Of a stretch of DNA of 64,000 nucleotides, positions 23,865 through 34,110 are shown piece by piece. The notes under the pieces were generated by a model. The model was not told where the DNA came from. It searched no databases and was given only the letters and a program-made list of their open reading frames with translations. Origin of the DNA: Lytechinus variegatus (lineage: Eukaryota > Echinodermata > Echinoidea > Temnopleuroida > Toxopneustidae); the NCBI RefSeq assembly GCF_018143015.1, contig NC_054758.1:4883501-4947500 (forward strand). Reading direction: 5' to 3'. Every line of letters begins with the position of its first letter. Within the stretch, counting starts at the first letter, position 1. Made by a program: the position numbers and the translations under genes.

Positions 23865-24715
23865 TACAATGCAAAAAATGCCGGTGTTAATTCAACACCA
23901 GCCCAGTGGTATCTGTAGTCCACACCTGAGAAGCGTTTACACAACACAGGTTTGGCATTACGCTAACACCAATTAGGCGTTTTAGCAACACCGATTCGTG
24001 TTAAACCAATATCAGTGTCAATCTTTACTGGTATTTCAATGCTTCTCTGTTGTGGAATGATACCAGACTGGTATTTAAAGGACAAGTCCACCCCAACAAA
24101 AATTTGATTTGAATAAAAAGAGGAAAATTCAACAAGCATAACACTGAAAATTTCATCAAAATCGGATGTAAAATAAAAGTTATGACATTTTAAAGTTTCG
24201 CTTCATTTCACAAAACAGTTATATGAACGAGCCAGTAACTTCCAAAATGAGAGAGTCGATGATGTCACTCACTCACTGTTTCTTTTGTTTTTTATTTGTT
24301 TGAAATATGAAATATTTTGATTTTTCTCGTCATTGTCATGTGAAATGAAGATTCATTCCTCCCTGAACACGTGGAATTCCATTATTTTAACAATTTGTGC
24401 TTCAGGCAAGGAGGTCCTAATCATCAAATTCGCAAAAATTGAAATATTGTATAATTCAAACAATAAAAAACAAAAGAAATAGTGAGTGACATCATCGACT
24501 CTCTCATTTTGGATGTAACTGGCTCGCTCATATAACTATTTTGTTGACAATAATGTATAAGGGACACTTTAAAATGTCATAACTTTCTTATTTTACATCC
24601 GATTTTGATGAAATCTTCAGCATTGTTCTTGTCTGATTTTTCTCTATTGATTTAAATAAAAAAAATTTCTGAGGTGGACTTGACCTTTAATTAACACTGG
24701 CATTTTTGCAGTGTA
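23865..24715. mobile_element. Outer MITE of the TGCAAAAA/GGTGTTAA family, split by another MITE
   Basis: The left part (23865-24074) begins 'tacaatgcaaaaaatgcc' and the right part (24691-24715) ends 'actggcatttttgcagtgta'. The two ends are inverted relatives. The TTAA-target element at 24075-24690 interrupts it near its right end. Confidence 0.8.
24075..24690. mobile_element. Inner foldback MITE (AAGGACAAGTCCACC), TTAA duplication
   Basis: TTAA lies at 24075-24078 and 24687-24690. Arms of about 150 bp include 'aaaatcggatgtaaaataa' and its complement. It is the same family as 22624-23178. Confidence 0.85.
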
Positions 24716-24778
24716 TTATAACTTTCATCAGAAATTAAAACCTTAATTCATCTACACTGAATCTTGGTTTCCATAATA

Positions 24779-25018
24779 CACAAAAAAACTGTGGTGTTAA
24801 CCGGTGTACATAGAGGACAACACCTGTTATTTTACACCGGTGTTAAATTGGTGGTGTTAGTTTTACACCTTTAGGTGTTATTACAACACCTTTTGTTGTT
24901 ACAATTACACTCTCTGGTGTTACATTTAATCTCTAGGGTGTAATTTTAACACCTCGGGGTGTGGTCCTCTATTAACACCAATTGGTGTCCGTTTTAACAC
25001 CAGTTTTTTACAGTGTAA
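24779..25018. mobile_element. Divergent MITE rich in GGTGTTA / TAACACC
   Basis: The end 'acacaaaaaaactgtggtgt' pairs with 'acaccagttttttacagtgt'. The interior is a string of short inverted 'ggtgtta' and 'taacacc' pieces. Confidence 0.7.
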
Positions 25019-25854
25019 TCACACATAGAGCCAGGAATTTTTCTTAACATCACCATCAGCCCACCTCTCGCCCATCCCTCCAGGTTTTTACAGGAAATGT
25101 TCAATTTCAAATTAATGTAATTTCGAATGATGATCAGTGGTAAAACATGTCAAAACTGCCTTCAATTCAATTTCACTGCATAATTTTTATACTATAGGGA
25201 GGCAATGAGTTTGATTGGAGGATGGTGGGGGAGAGGGGGGGGGGAATGACTTTACTTTTAATTAACAATGGTCTGCAGCTTGAACATTGTTTTTAATACT
25301 TATTTTGCTGTCATTTCATGTTTTGATAAATATAATTTGGTTGTTTGGAATTCTTAATTGAAGTTGTGTAATCTGGGCAAGCAAGTGTATTTATGGGGGG
25401 GGGGGGTAGGAAGCAAGCTAACCTAAAGGTCACATGATATATGTGTGTTTATATACTAGTATATATTTTTTTCTGGGGGGGAGTTTGTATAGTTCTTATT
25501 TAACATAAACAAATCTAAGGAAAAAAATCTGACACCCATATTTTGTAGACTGTGACATTCTAAGAAATTAACAATGTTAACAATATAAAACATGAGATAT
25601 CCTTTATATAACCAAATACAATAAATGAAAATGTTTTACTTTATAATGGATTTTAATTGACGGTCGTTGCTTTTCTCAGTTTCATTCGCAGAAGAAGAGG
25701 GGGGTGGTTAAAAAAATGTAAGAACATGGGAACAGATCATGAATGGAGAAAATAATACATAAGTAAATTGAGAACGAGAGGGCAAGGGAAAGGAGCAAAC
25801 AAAATTGATAAAATGAGACCAAGAGTGACTCACCTAAGAATAGGAGAGGAATGC

Positions 25855-26102
25855 ACACTGCAAAAACTCTGGTGTTGATTTAACACCAGCCTGGAATCTA
25901 TATATGTCCACACCAGAGTAGTGTTAAACAACACCGGTTTTGTTTTGGTCTAACACCAGATATGTGATGATACAACACCAATTAGTATTAAAAGAGCATC
26001 GGTTTGATTCCAAACTGGTGTTGTTTCAATACTTCGCTGGTGTGGACATAATATATAGATTCCAGGCTGGTGTTAAGTCAACACCAGAGTTTTTGCAGTG
26101 CA
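25855..26102. mobile_element. Foldback MITE (CACTGCAAAAACTCTGGTG)
   Basis: Inverted ends 'cactgcaaaaactctggtg' and 'caccagagtttttgcagtg' surround paired inner arms ('gatttaacaccagcctgga' and its complement). It is the clearest member of this family in the window. Confidence 0.85.
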
Positions 26103-26854
26103 ATAATATATTAATACTAATAGTTAACAGATTAAATGCAATATAATTCATATACACATCACACACATTTTCTTTGTCCTACAAATAACATTTGAATTTA
26201 GTATTAACCAATTGACCACTGATTATTGTTGAACTCGCTACACATGAAAAAGTACATAAAATGCAAGTAATTTTTTCATAGGACAGTCCACAAACATGAC
26301 AAATACAATATAATAATGCAAAAAAAAACAACAAAGTATTCCATGTATTGTCATCGGTTTAACAAAGTACACCTTTTGAATACAATTTTGAGTTTTATCA
26401 GGTTGATTAAATCTTATTTTGATTAGTTTGAATTCATTCTCAGAATAACTATTTTAGCATGAGTTCATCTACAGAGATAAATAAAAATCTCAAAAAAGCA
26501 ACATTTGAAAGCAAACAAAAATAAACCCCAAACGCATGGAGCAAATTTCAAATAAGACACAAAAATGCAGCTTTGGGGCGAGCCAAGTAGAGGGAAAGGT
26601 TGTTAATAAGGATCATTTTAGCAAGAATTCACCTACAGAGATTAAAAAAATATCCTTTCAGAGTAACATTTTCATTTCATATCATCGTTTTTTCCATTTT
26701 TGCAGATGCCTACAGAAGCAAAAAAGGATTACCAAATTGAGGGGGGGGGGGGTGTAAATCCAAATTGCAGATGTGGGGCTAGCTTGAAGTGATGGGACAA
26801 GGAGGGAGGGAATATGTATAAAAGATGGAAAACTATATGCATGAGTGTTGTAGG

Positions 26855-27110
26855 GTCATAGACACCGTTCTCACTACCTTCTAAAGTTCTAGTTTACTGG
26901 AACTAGTTTAGTGGAAACTAGTTGAACGTGTCGTGAGAACGGTCAAAGCGATCTTGGAAGGGATCTTCCAAACTGGTTCAGAAAACCACCTCCAGATGTA
27001 GTTTTATAAATCGCTTCGCCTTGGTAAACTGGTTTTAGTACACATGAGGACACAACTGTTCTCCGGGAAGCGATCTTCACACATTTTGAGCACGGTACTT
27101 CATACAACAG
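26855..27110 (-). repeat. Dispersed repeat, inverted relative of 48580-48755
   Basis: The reverse complement contains 'cactcaaaatgtgtgaagat'-like sequence, 'gcttcccggagaacagttgt' and 'gtgtcctca', matching the + strand at 48640-48700. Its end carries 'accgttctcac', mirrored there as 'gaccgttcacag'. It is probably a DNA-transposon remnant; the family is not recognised. Confidence 0.6.
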
Positions 27111-27213
27111 GAGTACAATATGGAGAGCCATTGCTACCACAATTCATATTGCTAAACATATATTCAATTTCTTATACGTACAGAAATTGTCCAATCAGAA
27201 GGCCTTTTTTAGT

Positions 27214-27415
27214 ATACGTACACTCTGTACATATACTATTTAACTCTACACGTATACTAGTTAACTCTTGTGCGTATACAAGTTAAGTCTTGTATGTATA
27301 CTAGTTTACTCTTGAAAGAATACTAGTTAACTCTTGTATGTATATTAGTTAACTCTTGTACGTATACTAGTTAACTCTTGTACGTATACTAGTTAACTCT
27401 TGTACGTAAAGACGA
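27214..27415. repeat. 22-bp tandem repeat (GTATACTAGTTAACTCTTGT), about 9 units
   Basis: The unit is 'gtatactagttaactcttgt' plus 'ac', with increasing identity toward the 3' end of the array. No coding potential is seen. Confidence 0.9.
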
Positions 27416-27867
27416 TTGGCCAATTAGCTGCCATCTTGCATAGTGTCCCGGAGCATGCTTCTGCACTTGCAAAAGCGCTAGCATTGGTGCGCTAACGCTG
27501 CCATACTTCCATGACTCAAGGCCAGGCCATATCGCAGGTATGTCTTCCCAGTAACATCGCCTGGCAGGGCGATTTAATTCTGCCATCGAGTGCCTGGAGG
27601 ATGAAAAGTCTTCCAGATCTTCTCTAGCAGAAGGGTAAAGATTTTAGAGCAGTTTTAACTTTATCTGGCGAAGGGATGTGCAGAAACCTTTACCGCCTAC
27701 TTTATCTTTGGAGTGGAGTACCCCCGCAATGGTAGGAATGTACCGCTGTTGTACCAACAGCAGTTTGCGACTTGACATGGACAAGATGTTGCCAGCGAAG
27801 GTTCAGCGCTTCATTAATAGCCAGCACAAGTAAGCTGCACATAATTGAAAAACATCTGTTAACTTCT

Positions 27868-28262
27868 ATTATTATTATTATTATTATTTGTTTGGCATCA
27901 CCTGTGCCTGGGAGGCGAAAAGTGAACTGAATCACTATGACCCGCAGGTCTCTCCTCCCGATATAACTGATTGGGGGGAATGCAGGTGGACCACTTCACC
28001 GGGGTTCCCCCTACTCCTATACGAATAGTGCAGTGGGTTCTTAACGTGCAAAGGTGGTGACTCTCCTCTACACGGGGCCTCCATTTAACGTCCTATCCGA
28101 GGGACTGAGTGTTCCATTGTAACATAGCCTGCATCTATGAAACATGGGAGAGACGTTTACACAAAACGCACTGGCTTCAGTCATCCGCCCGGGGTGGACT
28201 CGAACCCACGATCTGGTTCGACGGGCAGACGCGTTACCGACTGAGCCAACACCGCTCTCTAT
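27868..28262 (-). mobile_element. tRNA-derived SINE (Val/Asp-like head), minus strand
   Basis: The - strand head reads 'gagcggtgttggctcagtcg' (A box) then 'gtgggttcgagtccacc' (B box). A ~300-bp body ends in 'gatgccaaacaaataataat' and an ATT/AAT tail. A fragment of the same tail on + is at about 48757-48810. A separate family from 19197-19562. Confidence 0.8.
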
Positions 28263-28749
28263 GCCTTAATACTTATTTGCATATGCAAATCTGATAGTGT
28301 CCAATGATTATTCAAATATAAAGAGAATGAAGCTCAGACCTATGAATTACAATAAAGAGGAGATGATGGAAATTTATTGGGCACACACTAAGGTGGGGGG
28401 GGGGGGCCTGAAAGCATCTGCAACATAGCATTGACCTGAGCAACAAAAAGGAAAAAAGGAAAAGTGTTAACAAATTATCATTTCCTCCTATAAAAGCCTC
28501 TTGATTTACTACAAATTAATGAGTTATTATTTTACACATTTATTTACGATATCCAATTTGACAAAGCTATAGCTAGTAACAACAACCACTGCGTACGGAC
28601 CCCTGAAGGCTGAACAGAGTTATCGTGTAATGTTGGAAGTTTGACTATCGTAAGATTGTGCTTTATTTCTATATATCTACCGTTATTTATTGTTACCGTC
28701 GATATCAAATAAAACAAAACTTATCGCGGACGGTTTGTATTGAAACGGA

Positions 28750-29215
28750 AGGCCCAGGACCCTACGACTTCAAGTCACGTACTCGGCTGAAGAAAGCGCT
28801 CAACGAGCATAGAGCCACGTCGGTGCACTTTCAGCAGCAGCGAGAGTGACAGTGACGGAGCCGATGTTGAGCCACCGCACCACCACCAGATAGACTGGAC
28901 GATGACTGGTGCAGTTGTGGAAATTGTACAGTGATGCCAACGCAAATGGATTGCATATGTTGCCACGAGATAGGAAACTGCAGTCAATTTTTGTCTCCGT
29001 CTGTGAACTGTGTTATAGATTATGAAGATTTTTCAAAAGTTTGTCTTGACTGGTGCAATTGTGGAAATTGAACAGTGATGCCAACGTAAATGGAGTGCAT
29101 ATGTTGCCACGAGATAGGAAACTGCCATCATTTTTTGGCTCTGTTTGTGAACTGTGTGATAGATTATGAAGATTTTTCAAAAGTTTGTCTGGAGCGTGCG
29201 GTGTTGAGAACTGCG
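28750..29215 (+). pseudogene. P2X7 C-terminal 'ballast'-type Cys-rich domain, broken, with 144-bp tandem duplication
   Basis: Reading along +: 'GPGPYDF' (28751), an acidic Ser-rich linker 'SSSESDSDG' in another frame, then 'DDWCSCGNCTVMPT' and 'DCICCHEIGNC' (28901 on), and 'VIDYEDFSKVCL'. The latter block is repeated immediately (starting 28904 and 29048, exactly 144 bp or 48 codons), and the second copy continues into 'ERAVLRTALVARLD'. This layout matches the zinc-binding cytoplasmic C-terminal domain of vertebrate P2X7, which also occurs in many invertebrate multi-copy proteins without a channel. Here no channel segment is visible. The second copy has in-frame stops (TGA after 'CNCGN' and TAA after 'TVMPT'), and there are frame changes in the linker, so it is not a working gene. 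Confidence 0.7.
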
Positions 29216-29648
29216 CTTGTTGCCCGCCTGGACTAGTCTAGATCTGGACGTTCGTGGTTATTTGTTTGGAAAACCCTGCACGCATTCACCGCACACATAA
29301 TATACCCGCCCGACTTTCACCTACCTCCACAAACGTCCAGTTCCATTCAGTTCATTTTACGACCTTGCTTCAAAATTCTGAAGCAAAGCAATAAAACCAG
29401 TCCCTCCCACCTCCTAGCGAGTTTGTTTGTTGTGTGCAGTAAAAAACAAAGCATGCAGTGCGAATGTGGTGGTACTGTGCCTACATATATACGCTATATA
29501 CGGCGGCACATTCAAATTGTGTGTAGACCGGCGCTTACCAATTTGTAGATTCCAAACGAGTTCTGATTTTTTAGATTCCAAATGAGTTCTGATTTCTGAT
29601 ACATGCTTACTGATATCGTCAATTCTGGGCTTTCTGTTAATTGTTCCA

Positions 29649-31140
29649 ATGATGGAAACAACAACAACTTGTGTCGATTCTTCCATCATTCGTGATTCCA
29701 TCGTGTATGCCAAAAAGAAGTTGGGAATATCAACTCTCAAGCCACAGCAGGAGAAAGCATTTGAATCTATGTTAAGAGGGCACGATGTTTTCATGGGGTT
29801 ACCAACAGGTTATGGGAAGAGCGTTGTTTTCCAAGGAGCGGCATTCTGTAGCGAATACATCAAGAGAATTCAAGAGAAGGACGACAGTAATTTTGTGGTT
29901 GTTGTCATGCCACTGAAGGCCCTTATTAAAGATCAACTGACCAGAGCTGGTGAACTTGGCATTGCTGCGGCTGACATAAGTAGTGGACTGACCGATGAAC
30001 TTAGAGAGCAAATATCGTGGGCAAGATTTCGCTTTTGATGTCTTCTCCCGAGTTTCTGACCGGAGACTCAGGATCAGAATTTTTGAAGTCAGACTCTGTG
30101 CAACAGCAACTATGTGGATTTTTTGTTGATGAGAGTCATTGTGTTACGAGATGGTGAGTTTAGATCTAGATCTACAGCTTAATATTTCAGTTAGTCTGCT
30201 GTGCTATCGTCAGGTCTAACTCTAACTAAGTAACGTTAACTAGATCTAGGTAACCTGGTTATCATGGTATCATCATGAAAAATTTGATCTGGAATCTAGA
30301 TCTAACGTTAACGTTTGAGACCTTCTTCTAGACATCGAATACTTTATAACACCATTAAAATTTTGTGAACTGTTTTGTGAAGATTTGAATATTCTATTTT
30401 TATAAAATTTTGACTGCTTGTTTGATTTCAAATCAATATTTACTTGGGTGGATTTGCATTTTAATTTGTCTTAAAACCACAATTTGAAAGGAGATAATAA
30501 TGTTAAAGTTACTATGAATGTAAATGTACATGTAGTCTTAGACAAAGGGGAAAATCAGTGACCATTGGAAATTATTTTTTGCAACATCATCCAATTTCTG
30601 TCAGTTACATGTTAATTTTGGGGTTTAAAAGTTTCTACAGTATGACTAGATGCATACATTTAAATCTAATTAAAAAATATTCAACATTTTCATTACAAAT
30701 TCATACATTGTTGACTTTTCATCCTGATGTGTCATCTGTATTAAGTCTAAGCATACTTATTCTTTCTATATGCAGGGGTCAGGCATCAGGGAAGACACAA
30801 GCTTTCTGTGGAAGTTACGGCCAACTCGGAGAGATACGGTCAACACTACCATCAGTCCCTGTCATTGCTATGACAGCAACGGCAACAACAGAGGCAAGGA
30901 AGCAAATTACACACAGCTTGGCCATGAGGAACTATGCCACTATCGTGGAGTCTCCAGATAAACCCAATTGATATCAAACATGTCATGTTGGAGACCAGAA
31001 TGAGAGATGTCGCCGATTGCATGGAGTTTCTGATTGATGAGCTGAAGACCAAGGGACAGCGGTGTGAACGTGCCATTGTTTATTGCCAATCAAGGAAGCT
31101 TGTACCTGACCTGTATGCAATTTTTTGCAGTGAGTTGCCT
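29649..31140 (+). pseudogene. RecQ-like DNA helicase (superfamily 2), degenerate, one intact intron
   Basis: RecQ helicases unwind DNA with ATP. The start Met at 29649 leads to 'LKPQQEKAFESML', Walker A 'GLPTGYGKS', motif Ia 'VVVMPLKALIKDQ', 'LLMSSPEFL', Walker B 'FFVDESHC' and 'RW'. An intron follows (30154-30775; GTGAG...GCAG, phase 2) and joins to 'GQASGKT', 'SYGQLGEIRS', 'IAMTATAT' (motif III) and 'AIVYCQSRKLVPDLYAIF' (motif IV). Two frame changes are evident, one after 'REQISW' (about 30018) and one after 'SPDKPN' (about 30968). The rest of the second RecA-like lobe (motifs V and VI) is missing: sequence runs straight into the exonuclease-like region at about 31185. The close 'MPLKALIKDQ' and 'ATIVESPDKPN' style is that of multi-copy mobile-element-associated RecQ genes, not BLM or WRN. 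Confidence 0.75.
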
Positions 31141-31184
31141 ACGTCATCTGCTGCTTTTGTTCAGATGTTCCATACAGCATACAT

Positions 31185-32705
31185 CAAATACATCCCAGCG
31201 AGCTCATCACAGGAAGCTGACAGTGGTAGAGAGTGGGCTTTTTGTATCAGAGACACAAATATTCTTGGGGGCAAGTCCAGATGGAGTGGTGAGTTGCCAG
31301 TACTGTGGAGAGGGCGTACTTGAAATAAAGTGCCCATTTAGTGCATCACACACCTTTCCTTCGCCAGAGAATGTTGAATTCCTACAGGCATCAGATGATG
31401 GGACTGTTGGTCTAAAGAAGTCCCACCAATATTTCTCTCAAATACAATTTCAAATGGGAGTAATGAAGCGTAAATGGTGTGACTTCTTTGTCTACTCAAG
31501 ACATGGACAGCACAACATACAAGTACAATTCGAGCAAGATAGATGGGACGAATTACTTCTTCACAGCAAAGACTTTTTACATCAGAGAAATTGCCGATGA
31601 ATTAGTTTCGGCAGCTGCCGTATAAACTCCTTTACCCGAACTATATCTAGCAGAGACTTACATGTACTCTTTGAACATTCTTAAAGGCTGATGAACCTCT
31701 CTCCACACAGATAATCCAAGTTGACGTCACCATCAGTGGGAATGACAAGGAGATAACCACCAGGCCAGTGGCAAATGCAGCAAGGGCTCCATCGGTGCCG
31801 CCACCTGGACCTGACCCCGTACCAGCTCCGAATAGAATTGGCAAGAGTGTGGGAGCTGTGTGCCCATGCCGTCAGTGATTCAGTGTCGCTGTAGCCATGA
31901 AGTGGACAACTGTGATAGGTTTCGAGATGAAAGAATAACTTGCATTGTAAGACACGAGGACTTTCATAAAGTATGCCTCGAGAGAGTAGTTTTACGAACC
32001 GCCCTTGTCGCCAGACTAGATTCGAGAGGACATCGAAGGAACTTGCCTGAAGTGCTTGATAATGTGTAATTGAACTGCAAAATGAAATGACAATATCTTT
32101 GCGACCTTGCCACTTTCCAAAACATGTTCTACCACATGCCCAGACATTGGACACATTCAGACGTAAACCCACCACCTTTTAAAAAAATAATTTGTACATG
32201 TAGGTCATCAGAAATTGCTACATTGCCATTGATGCATGCAGTGGCGGACCGTGACCTGGAGGAGACAAAGCATTGGAGGTGCACTGTATTGTTTGTGAAC
32301 AATGCTGTGCCCTTCCAATGCTTTGTCCCCTCCGGGTCATGGTCCGCCACTGGATGCATGTAATATTAGAAGATTCATCTACCCACCGCTACTGCTAAGC
32401 TTATTTGTAGCTGCAGAGTCTATACCATGCTCTTTTCCAACACTTGCATTATATGATTGTAAAATTCAGTATCAACGTCAGTAATCATATTCTTCCTTTT
32501 TTCCAGTTCCCAGAGATACGTAGCTTGCAGGCTATTTACCTAGTGGGTCCATCGCTACCTGGGAAAGGGCATCCTTCAGGTGATTCCTGCCTGTGCTGTC
32601 ACACGGATCCATGAGGCTTTCCCTGCACCAGATGGAAATTACATTGGATTCAAGGAGGGAGATGATGGAGAGGAGATTCCTGTCCCCGAAGAATTGATGA
32701 TCTAA
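31185..32705 (+). pseudogene. YqaJ-type exonuclease fused to a second ballast-type Cys-rich domain
   Basis: The first segment (to 31600) reads 'RKLTVVESGLFV', 'FLGASPDGVV', 'GVLEIKCPF' and 'QIQFQMGVMKRKWCDFF'. The D of SPDG and the E-x-K of EIK are the catalytic pattern of the PD-(D/E)xK YqaJ/lambda-exonuclease fold, which acts on DNA ends. After an acceptor near 31710 comes a Pro-rich linker, then 'CGSCVPMP' and 'CRCSHEVDNC', and 'FHKVCLERVVLRTALVA'. A phase-2 intron (32066-32506) joins to 'YVACRLFT', 'HRYLGKGILQVIPACAVTRI' and 'FPAPDGNYIGF', ending TAA at 32705. These are the later parts of the P2X7-like ballast domain. One TAG lies in frame (after 'RLFT') and a frame change lies before 'CGSC'. 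The intron contains a 114-bp hAT-like MITE. Confidence 0.75.
32239..32352. mobile_element. 114-bp hAT-like MITE with perfect 8-bp TSD GATGCATG
   Basis: CAGTGGCGGACC and GGTCCGCCACTG ends, flanked by GATGCATG at 32231-32238 and 32353-32360. Sister of 16061-16174, with the same length. It lies in the intron of the ballast-domain gene. Confidence 0.9.
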
Positions 32706-33103
32706 ATAACAGCAGATGGACACATATGCAGCAGGACAATATCCTCTTACCGTAGCATGATTTTTTTTCTTATCGATGCAGTGATTTCTTTTTTTACACA
32801 TACAATTGTGCATTTTTGTGCAACTCTCAATAAGACTTTAATTTTTGTGAAACACCCCTTCTCAGGTTATGCATGCAGGCAAAACTGTAAGAGGCGTTCA
32901 ACTTGCTTCATTTGTGCTTTGTTTGCTTATTCCATATTTGTACATGTAGTTTTATATTCATGACAATGTTATCTGTTAAATGAAAGAGATAATCTATATG
33001 AAGGAAGTCGATGAATGTCTTTTGTTAGGCTACAAAAAGAGCAGTTTTGGTGGGTAAAATGCCATAATGGAACTGTAGCCATTATTCAAATACTTTTTTT
33101 TAG

Positions 33104-33331
33104 GAACTTGTCCCTTTGTATGAAGATGGAGTACCAATCATAGGAGAATTCAAGAAGAAGGTAACCTTTCAGAAGGGGAAGACAAAGATAGCCCTTCTCT
33201 TCGCACTTCTGGAGGGTGTCTTTGAGAAGGATATATTGGCCCATGGGGAGGCCTGTGGGAGTCGGATAGCAGTTAACAAGGTGGGAGATAAGGACCACCA
33301 CGCTCTAAACCCCGAAATCTCAATGAAATAA
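33104..33331 (+). pseudogene. Possible BEN-domain-like exon
   Basis: After a TTTAG acceptor the frame opens with 'ELVPLYEDGVPIIGEF', then 'KIALLFALLEGVFEKDILA', and ends 'ALNPEISMK' and TAA. The hydrophobic 'ALLEGVF..DIL' followed by '..LNPE' resembles the C-terminal half of BEN domains (DNA-binding, common in transposon genes). A possible donor (aag|gtggga) precedes the last part. The assignment is weak, and no partner exons are certain. Confidence 0.35.
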
Positions 33332-33832
33332 AAGGCGACAATATTCTTTTTCTATTTCAAGGCCCATTCCATTAAACAAAAATGCTTTGTTGGAACTTCA
33401 GGAAGTTGGAAGTTCAGGACCTCAAGCGGCGTTGCTTGCCTAACAGCCAGAGTTCCATGAAGAAAAGAAAAATTCTAAATGTGCGGCAGCCAGGCGGCTA
33501 TAAAAACAAAAAGAATAAGTGAATACAGGGAATCATTTGTCATAGAACTCTTAAACACACAATTTTTTCTGTATAAGCATGTTCTTGTTTAGATAGTACT
33601 GTCAAGAAGTCCAACTAAACATTGAACAAATTTGAATGAAATTGCAAGAAATATGAAAAGACTCAAATGTTTCCACATCAGTGCCATGTTATATGATATC
33701 AAAACAAAAAAAAAGCTGAGTATTTCAGATAGGTTTTGGGCGATAAAACTTTGTCTCTTTCATCCTGTTCAGTCTATGTGTCTATGCGTTTTACGTGTTG
33801 AAGCAAAAATCTCATCATAACGATCGATCAAG

Positions 33833-34110
33833 ATGGAGGTAAAGAGGAAAGCAAATTTTACTGAGGAGGAGAAAGTCACACTAATCGATGAAATAAGAGA
33901 CAGGGAAGATATCCTGCGACCAAAATCCAATTCTAGGGTAACCTTCCAAGAGAAAGAAAAGGTGTGGGCCGAAATTGCCCTCGAACTAAATGCTGCAAAC
34001 CCCATGGTGAAGAAATCGGTGCTAGAAATTTAGAAAAAATGGCACAACTTAACAAGCACCATGAAAGAGAATCTACATCAATAGAAACGGGCAATGGATC
34101 GGACAGGTAA
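33833..34110 (+). pseudogene. Myb/SANT-like DNA-binding exon (transposon accessory type)
   Basis: ATG at 33833 gives 'MEVKRKANFTEEEKVTLIDE', then 'VTFQEKEKVWAEIALELN', a TAG at 34031, and continuing in frame 'KKWHNLTSTMKENLHQ' before a second stop. A donor-like cag|gtaagc is at about 34108. This fits the Myb/SANT-like N-terminal domain of Harbinger-type accessory proteins, with Trp at the expected spacing. Two in-frame stops suggest a decayed copy. Confidence 0.5.

Noticed and set aside
28180-28260. tRNA-Val/Asp-like sequence on the minus strand
   Set aside because: It continues into a ~300-bp body with an ATT-rich tail and has a tail fragment elsewhere, so it is a SINE.
28750-32705. A P2X receptor gene
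   Set aside because: Only the C-terminal Cys-rich domain is present, with no channel segments; such domains occur apart from channels in invertebrates.
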